A DNA stretch of 41,294 nt from an uncultured cyanobacterium (GTDB lineage: Bacteria; Cyanobacteriota; Cyanobacteriia; PCC-6307; Cyanobiaceae): NCBI GenBank assembly GCA_903858015.1, contig CAIOGZ010000022.1, forward strand, positions 1 through 41,294, in the 5' to 3' direction. Within the stretch, counting starts at the first letter, position 1. Each line of letters opens with the position of its first letter. The notes under the pieces were generated by a model. It did not search any database. It was not told the DNA's origin and was given only the letters and a program-made list of their open reading frames with translations. Below, one piece after another: positions 1 to 9,000 of this stretch. Both the position numbers and the translations under genes were made by a program.

Positions 1-3000
1 ATGCCGCCGCTGCCGGTCACGGCGATGGCCTGGTTCTGGGTGAGGCTGTCGGAGTTGAGGCTGAGGATGCTGAGGTCGCCCTTGGCCGTGAGGCTGGGGG
101 CACCGGCACCGCTGGCGCTGGCGCTGAGCTGGGTGGTGACGGTGTTGGCAAAGCTGCTGTGCAGATTGCCCACCCCGATGGCGAAGGCGCCTTCGGTCCC
201 CACCGCCACCGAGATGGCCACGATTTCGGCGCTGATCGCATTGCTGACGGCCTCCTCATCGGCCTTCACCGTGCTGAAGCTCGCCGCGCTGCTGCCGGCG
301 GGCGGCAGGGCGAAACCGCCGCTCACGATCGTCAGATCGCCGCTGCCGCCAGCTCCGGCCACCAGGGCGAGGTTGCCGCTGATCGTGGTGCTGGTGGTGT
401 TGGCGATGGTGGTGTTGATGCCGGCCCCGCTACCGCTGAGGGCCAGCTGCCCGCCCAGGGCCACGGCCACCGGCACCGCCTGGGCCTGATTCACTTGGGC
501 CTGGGGATCGATGGCGCCGAGGCTGAGGTTGCGTCCGGCCTGAATCGTCAGGGGGCTGGAGCCGCTGACACCACTGCCACTGCCACTGCCACTGCCAGTG
601 GCGCTGCCACTGCCACTGCCATCGTCGATGCTGAGCGCGTTGGTGTTGGCGATCGCGTTGTTGTTCTGGGCCGCCCCGATGCTCAACGTGGCGACACCCT
701 CTGGGTTGAGGTTCACCGCCAGGCTGCCGCCATCGGTCTTGGCGTTGCCGACGCTGGAATCGGTGCTGGAATAGATCAGCAGGTCGCGGGCGGCGCTGAC
801 GCTGCTGCCGCTGAGGCTGGTGCCAACGTTGAAGGCGATGATCGAATCGTTGAAGGCGCCGCTGAAGGCGCCGGCGAAGGCGCCGCTGGTCATCGCCACG
901 CTCACCGGCACCGCCAGCACGTCGTAATCACTGCTGGTGGTGGCAGCGATGGTGATGTCGGCGTCGCTGCCGGTGGTCGCCAGGCTGCTGCCCGTGATGC
1001 TGGTGCTCACCTGGGCCATGTTGGCCGTGGTGGGATTGGAACTGCTGGTGCTGCCGAGCAGGTTGGAGGCCGTCACGGCCCCCACCTCAGCGGCGCCGCC
1101 CGTTGGTCCCAGGCTCACGGCGGCGCCGCCACTGCCCACCTTGGCGCTGGCCCCCTGGTCGGCACTGCTGGTGATGCTGATGGCGCCGCTGCTGCTCAGC
1201 TGCACGTCGCTGACGCTGGTGCTCACATCCCCCAGCAGACTGTTGGTGACGCCCGCACCGCCCCCCGACACGGCTATTCCGAAACCGCCACCGCTGCTGC
1301 TGCTGGCGGCCACCGACACGGCCACCGCTGTGGCCTCCAGGCTGGGCTGATCGCCCTGGAGACGGCTGGCGTCGAGGGTGAGCGAGTTCACGCTGGAGCC
1401 GGCGGCCAGGTTGCTGAGGCTGGCGCTGACGTCGTTGTTGAGGGTGTTGTCAGCCAGGGCGGTGCCGATGGTGACGCTGAGGCCGCTGCCACCCCCGCCG
1501 GCAAAACTGGCCACCAATGTGGCCCCCACGCTGAGGGCCTCGGCCGTGGACGCATCGCTGGCGGTCACGGTCAGGTCGCCCGCCTGAACAACGGCCGGTG
1601 CCGCGCCGTTGCTGCCGGTCAGGTTGGCGGCGATTTGTACCAGAGAGAGGTTGGTGGCGTTGCAGCCGGCGCCGGTGGCTGAGCCATCGCTTCCCGACTT
1701 GTCCGAGGAACCCACGGCGGCACTGGCCGCCGATACCGCGGCCTGCAGGGTGGTGCTGTTGCTGGCGATCACCTCCACCACGCCGCCACTGAGCAGGCCC
1801 GTGGTGGAGAGGTTTGCCTGGAGCTGGTTTTCCGGGTTTGAGTGGTGGTGGTGTTGGTGTTGGTGACCGATGCTGTTGCGGGCCAGGGCCACACCGATGC
1901 CCAGCTGGTCGGCGCCATTGCCGCCGTTTGAGCCTGTGCCGGTGACACTGTCAACCTTGGCGGTGAAGGTGGTGGTGTCGCTGGCCAGCACGCCGATCGC
2001 TCCCGTCAACGGCGTGTTGTTCAGGCCGCTGATCGAGGCGCCGCTCACCTGGGCGACGGTGTTGCCCGTCTGGGTGTTGGTGCTGTTGGCTCCGCCACCG
2101 ATCAAGCCGACCACGAGGTTGTCGCCATCGCTGGTGGCCATGTCGATCGTCACAGCGGTGGCATCGCTCACGACCGTGGCCTGGCGGTTGCCGCTCACCT
2201 CCAGGTTGCCCCCCAGGCTGAGGCTGGCCAGGTCGCTGATGGACGCGGTCAGATCGCCGCTGATCGTGTTGCTGGCCAGGGAAACGCCAACGTCGACGGA
2301 GAGGTTGGTGCCATTGGCCTCCACGCCCGCCTGGGTGATCGCGAGCGATCCCGATCCCGCCCCGGCCTGGATGGCGCGCCCATCGCTGGCCAGCACGCTG
2401 AGGTCGCCGGAGAGCGACAGGCTGCCCGGGCTGGTCTGGCCGCCCGGGCCGGCGATGCTGGCCGTCACATCCCCTTGCAGGCTGTTGCTCACCGAAGCGC
2501 CGCCCCCCAGCAGGGCACTCGATCCGCCCTGGCCTGTGGAGCGCGCCAGCGCCAGGGAGGCGCTGGCCGCCACGGCGCTGATCTGATCGCCGGTGCTGGC
2601 GGTCACCGCCAGATCGCCATCCAGCTCGAGGGTGCTGGCGGTGAGCGTGGCCTCTGTGTCGGAGTCGGTGGTGGTGGTGACCGTGGTGGCACCGATGGCC
2701 AGGCCATTGCTGGCCTGGACCCGCCCCCGGGCCGCGGCCAGGGAACCGGCCCCGGCGTTGGCGGTGAGGCTGCGCCGCTTACTGTTGTTGGCTTTGGTCG
2801 TGGCGGCCGCTACGCGGGTCCCGGCTTTATTGGTAAGGGTGCCGGCCTGGGCCGCGGCGGTGGTGGCGCTGCTGAGCAGGTTGGTGATGCCACTCCCGCC
2901 ACCAGCCAGGGCGAAACTGGGAAGGGTGGCGTTGGTCTGGCTGGAGCTGAGGGCCACGGCCAGGGCAAACGTGGAGATCTGGGAGAGGTCGCTGCTGCTC

Positions 3001-6000
3001 ACCGACAGACCCGTCCCTGCCGCCTGGCTCACGAGGAGGTCGGTGCCCGACTCCAGGGTCACGGCGGCCACCAGATCGCCATTCACGCTGGAGGAGGCCT
3101 GGACGGCACCAATCGTCAGGATGCGGCTGTCGTTCTCCCCTCCGCCTTGGCTATCGCTGAACGTGAGGGAGTCGCCGGTGGCCTCGGCCTGGATCGTGCG
3201 GGTGGTGCCGGCGCTCACTTGGAGGCTGCCCACGGTCACGGTGGCGTCTTCCCCACCGCTGACACCCTGGAGCTGGGCCTCAATCGCGTCGTTGATGGTG
3301 GTGTTGGTCACCACAAGCCCGAGGCCGCCAGCGCCTTGGGCCGCGTCGAACACCTGGCTGCGGTTCAGAGCCACGGCGAAGCCGCCGGCGAAGGTGGAAA
3401 TGCTGCTGGGACCCAGCGGCCCATCCTGGGCGTAGCTGCTGCTGGCGCTGATCGTCAGATCGCCGCTCACAGCCACATCAGTGATGCTGTAGATGCCAGC
3501 GGTGATGCCGCCGCTGAGGCTGTTGAAGGAGAAGGCACCTGCGAAGCCACCGCTCAGGCTGCTGGCTGTGCCCGATTGCTTCACCTGGGCAGCGGTGATG
3601 GTGGCGCCGGCGGCATCGGCCACGATGCGGGAGGCGGCGCTGCGTTGGGCTGTGAGGGTGGCGGAGCTCAGCGAGAGGGAGCCCGTGCCGGCTGTTGTGG
3701 CCTGCGGTGAGCCGACCAGAGCGGCGACCGGGCGGTTGATGCTGTTGCCGGTGCCGGCGCCCACCAAAGCGCCATCGAAGCTGGGGCCCAGGGCCGATGT
3801 GCCGCTGCCCATGGCGCCGCTGATGGCGTAGGCGCCGATGGCCGAGCCGTCCTGGGCCAGCAGCGTCAGGCCGCCGGCGTTGATGCTGCTGGTGCTGTCG
3901 ATCTGCGCGGTGATGGCCCCATCCAGCTGGTTGTGCGACGCGGAGGCCCCCATCGACAGGCTGCCCACGTTGGGATTGGGCGTGTCCTCGCTGACCCTGG
4001 CCAGGGCGATGTCGAAGCCGCCGGTGACCGCCAGGATCTGTTCGTCGCTGCTGGCGTTCAGGGCCACCGTGGCCGCATCCTGAGGATTCAGGGCCGCCGC
4101 AGGCCCGATCGTGGTGGTGCTGACCGTGGCGCTGATCGAGTGGGTCGTGCTGTTTTCGGCACCGGCGCCGGCACCGCTGGTCGCCGTGGCCGAGAGAGCA
4201 CCCTGGGCGGTGGCCCTGGCCGTCGACCCCTCCGCGCTGATCGCCGCGGTCACCCGTTCAACGCCGCTGGTGGCCGCGTTGAGGCTGATCGAGGGCGCCG
4301 TGATCGTGGAGGACGCCGCTGTTGCCGAGGCGGTGGAGAGGGTGCTGGAGGCCAGAGCGGCGCTGGTGCTGGCGCTGAGATCGTTGATGGCTACCGAGGC
4401 GCCGAAGGTGACGGCGTTGCTTGTGCGCGGCGGAGTGGGGGCGTCGGCGGCCTCGTGCAGGGGATTGAAGGCCAGGCCGAAGGTGCCCGCATAGGCCACC
4501 GCATCGCCGGAATCCACGGCGCTGATGCTGAGCTGGTTCAGGGCCGAGGCGGTGAGGTTGCTCACCTGGGCGCTGGTGCCATTGCCCGCGGCGCCGTCCA
4601 GGTTTAATGCCAAGGAACCGGGGATCGCCAGGGTGGTGCCAGCGGACACCCCTTTGGAGAGGCTGACGGCCCCGGCCATGGTCATGGTGTTGGGGTTGCC
4701 CGTGCTGCTCAGGCTCACGCTTGCGGGCGACGCCCCCGATAGGGTCACGTCCTCGAGGAGCGTGGACACCTGACGGCTGATCAGGTTGACGCTGGCGGCC
4801 CCCGCCAGGGTGCCCACACCGCCGGTGCCCGAGTCGCCAGCGCCGCCGTTGCCGTCCTGCCCGGGACTGCTCGTGCGCGTGCCGAAACTGAAGGCGCCGG
4901 TGGCGTTCACCACGGTGGTGGCATCCTCCGCACTCAGGCTGATGGAGGAGGCCCCGAGATCGATCGTCGATGCGGCTGCGCCGCCGTTGATGGGTGCCAG
5001 CTGCGACTGGGCGGTGAGCGCAACGTCCTGCACCGCCACCGACGCGCTGCCGGCGATCGGGAAGCTCCGGTTGAGCAGGCCCTGGTAAAGGGGGGAATAC
5101 TGGGGCGCCAGGTCGACGTCATCTTTGGCGGTTGTGTCCCCCTGGTTGCTGGTCAGCCGGGTGTCGTTGGAGGCGGTGCCAGCCACGGCCACGGCCACCA
5201 GCTCACCGCTGGTGAGGGCATCCAGGGAGATGCTGCCGGTGAGGGAGCTGTTGCTGCTGATGGCGCCCATCTGGTTGGTGGCGCTGCGTCCAACGGTGTT
5301 GACGATTGTTCCCAGTCCAACGCCAATGGAATTGCTGTTCTGTACGTCGCCGGCCACATCAAGATCGAGGTAGCCGTAGTTCCTGTAGATCGGATTGCCC
5401 TTGTTGTTGAAGGGCCGGTTGGGATCACGGACAGAGGATAGATAGCCTTCGAAGGCGGCAAGGGCAAGGCTTGCCGTCTGGATGGTGGCGCCGTCGGCGA
5501 TCGTGTTGCTCACTGTGTTGGTGAGTTGGCTCCCGTCGGGTACGGCCATCGTTAGGGAGCCGCTCACGCCCCAGTTTTCCGATTTGCCCGTGCCTAGGGC
5601 GAGCTGAATCTCGAGACCACCACGCTCAGCCTTGGCCATAAGGTTGCCGCTGAGGTTGGCGAAAAACTGATCGCTGAACGTGTTGTAGACCTGGTGTGAA
5701 GAGGCGTCGATGTTGACCGCTGCGCCGATGCCTTTCTGGCTTACGGTGCCATAATTGACCATTTCGGGTGCGGCACCCAGCGCCCTTTTGTTGGCTTTTA
5801 GGCCATTCGCATGATCCTTAATATTCTTGTAGCCGATGCGAAGCTGGTAGACGCCGGCTACGCTGTAGTTGTTGACTAGGTCATAGCTAATCGGAGTGAG
5901 GTTGAAGGCGGTGATGCTGCCACTGAAGAGGTTGCTTGCCAGTTGCTGGTTTTCCTGGTTGCTGCAGTTGAGCGAGAGGCCAAAATTGACCGCAATGTTG

Positions 6001-9000
6001 GTTGCATTGGCTTGGCCGGTATTGGGGTTCGTTTCGTATACGGGATTAAATTTTTCGTCATCGAAGCTCGAATCGGGTGCTTCCAGGCCTTCGCCGCTTA
6101 CCTCTTTTCCGGTTATGGAAGAGGTCCACACTGTGTTGAAGGCTGGCCGGCCGTAGCGATCCTTTTCCCCGGCGATAGGAACGGTTTGCAGGGTTTTGCG
6201 AAGCTCGGTGAGATGGCCGCGATTGCGGATGTTGCTGTAGGAGTTGAGCAGCTCAGGGAAGATGCCATCCTGTAAATTTTTGTGGATACTGCTGCCTTCT
6301 TTCAAGAGTACTAGGGCAAGTTTGCCGGCGGTGGTCCAGAATTTCTTTTCGCCTGATGCGCTGCCTGAATCGGCTGAGCTGTAGGCCGATCCAATGCCCA
6401 CCAAGGGAAACCAGGTGGCGCTGGGGTTTACAACGGAAGCCGTTGGATTCACCGATCCCTGGCTGTTGATCGAGCCGCCGATGCTATTGGATGCTTGCTT
6501 GTCGATATCGGTGTTGGCGGCTGCAATCGCCATCGAAAACTTGGCGCTCTCCAGCATCATCTCGGCGATCGCGCCGGTGTTGTCAAGCTCAAACACCGAG
6601 CTGCTGATGTCCACATCTCCAGCCGCGTTGATCTGGGCGTTGCTGGCCACGTTGACCTGCGCCACCTGATCGGCCTTGTTGATCGACACGGCGCCCACCA
6701 CACCCCAGGTGGCGTTCGTGGTCTGATTGGGTCGGCTTTGCCACCGTTTCGGCAGGATCTTGCCCTGCACCGTGGTGCCTACCAGAGCGGTAACCATCTT
6801 GGAGGTATCGGGCCCGATGGTCTTGGCTAGCTCCAATTTGTTAGACACCCAACTGCGATTGGCCGTGGGAGTTGGCAGGCGCTCTGAGCGGGCCAGCACC
6901 AGGGCGCGATTGCGGGCATCGATCCCGGCGTTCAGGGTCACCCCCGCGGCTCCCGGGCTGGCGGCAGCTGGGCTTGTGTTGGCCACCGCCTTGGCGGCGG
7001 GGCTGGCGGAGGGGTTCGGCGCCGTGCTGGCGGGGTTGGCGGCCAGGGTGCTGAGGCTGGTGTCTTCGCTCACCTGGTCGGCGAACAGCTGCACCGGCAG
7101 CGCCCGGGCAAAGTCGATCCCGGGTTGGGCGACCTGGTAATAGTCATTGCCCAGGCTGATCAGCTGCACTTGATCGCGGTTGTTCAGCCCATGCACCGGC
7201 GTGTTCTGTTGCTGCCAGTTGTTGAGTGTCAACAGCAGATAGTCCTCGCCTGTGTGGTTGGCGCCGGCGCTGAAGATCAGGGGCTGTTGGGCAGCGGCGT
7301 CCAAAAACACCTCGGCACCGCTGCCATCGCTGTTGGGTTGCAGATAGAGCGTCTGCCCCTGGCTCACCTGGGGGATGGAGGAGGCGGTTGCCGCCTGGGG
7401 GGCGTCGACCAGATGGGTGAATCCAGAGACATAGCGGGCCTGCACCAGCGGCGCCCCATTCACCGACGGTGCGCCCTGCAGCAGCGCCGGTCCCAGATCG
7501 ACGTTGGCCCACAGGTTGGTGCCCACCACAGCATCGGCAGGGTTCACCTGCTTCACCAGCGGTCGGCTGCCCTCGAAGGGCGTGGGATCCACGTAGTAAC
7601 TGACAATCTCGCCCGTACTGGCGTTGAGGCCAGGCAGATAAAGGCTGCTGTTGCTGGTATTGATCGCGTTGGCTGGATCAAAGCGGATCCACGGTGCATC
7701 CACGCTGAGCAGTGGTGAGGCGGCACTCAGGCTCGAGAGGCTCGCCCCCGGCAGCTGGATCGGCGCGTCGGGACTGCTGAACAGGCGGAAGCCCTGGCTG
7801 GATTGGCTGGGGTTGAACACCTCCAGCAATGGCCCAGCCCCGATCAGCCACTGGCTGCCCTCCGCGAGGGAGCTGGCCAGGTCGCTGGCCGCCAGTTGCC
7901 CCGGGGTGCCTGTGTAGCGGAGATAGCTCCCCACCACGTTGCCATCGCTGTTGGTTTGCTCCTGATACACGACCGAGCCATCGCTGAGGTTCAGCTGGCT
8001 GGCCGCCTGACCATTGGCACCCCAAAGATTGCCGTTGGCATCGAGGAAGCCAGCGGCGCCCACCAGGCTTCCGTCGCTCTGCTGCAACAGGCCGCTGCTC
8101 CACTGCACCATCTGCCCGTGCAATGGCACGCTGCCGCCGCTGGCGGGCACCAACAGCCAGTTGAGAGCGTTACTGCCAGCCTCGTTGGCGGTGATTTCAC
8201 GGAGGCTGGCCACCTGATCCGCCATCGGCTGCTGGGAGCTGTTGGTGGTGCTCAGCAGCGCCCCGTAGGAAACCCCCGCTGTGAGTGCGGTGAGCAGAAT
8301 GCCGTCGGAGCCGCTGGCCACGGCCGAAAGGAAGGCAACAGAGCCCACCTCGGCTCCCTCGCCCTGGGTGATGCCCGCCGTGGCATTGATGGCCGCCAGG
8401 AATTGATCGCGTAAGCCCTGGGGATCCCCGAGGTCGGCTTCGCTCAGCGTCACCGACACAAAGGCGGTGTCGGCATGGGGGGCCAGGTTGAGCAGGGTGA
8501 GGGTGAGGGTGTCGCCGACGCTGCCGCCCCCGCTGAAGGTGATCAGCTCCTGTTGGGCCTGGGTGGCCAGGGAGGCCACCGGATCGCCGCTGCCCAGGGC
8601 CTGGAGGCTCACGGCCACCTGAGGGGTCTGGCCCTGCTCGAACACAAGCAGGTGCTCGGGTCCGGAACCGGTGGCGAGCAGATCCACCGCCGTACCGGCC
8701 AGGGCGTCCTGGGAGGTGAGCGCCAGGGCGATGCGGCCGGCGCCCCGCGGGATCACGAAGTACTCCTGGCCGGCGATCAGGCCGCCGATGGCACTCGAAT
8801 CGTCGTCGTCGCCGCCCTGGGCCATGGGGTAGTAGGCCACCACCTGCCCGGCCGCGGGCCAGCGGGAGGGGTCGTCGCCGAGCAGCAACTCGTCGTTGAT
8901 TAGGTCGATTCCCTGGCTGCTGGTCTCGATCGGTGTGCTTTGCAGCCGGTAGATGGCGTGCTGGTGGCCGGTGCTGGCGCCAGGGTTGAGCGCGATCGGG

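Larger units (their letters stand above)
1..5480 (-). repeat. Array of degenerate beta-strand modules in the giant protein
   Basis: The protein from about residue 2040 to the window edge repeats a loose module of roughly 85-110 residues. It has a strand of the type GDLxVxAS, an Ala/Ser strand of the type ISAVAASASLALA, a Gly/Asn turn, then GxGxSxxxNxxxGDVxAxI. Clear examples are read at about 2190-2640, 2640-3300 and 1080-1600. Similarity between copies is at the level of pattern, not DNA identity, so the copies are old. The boundaries given are approximate. Confidence 0.65.
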
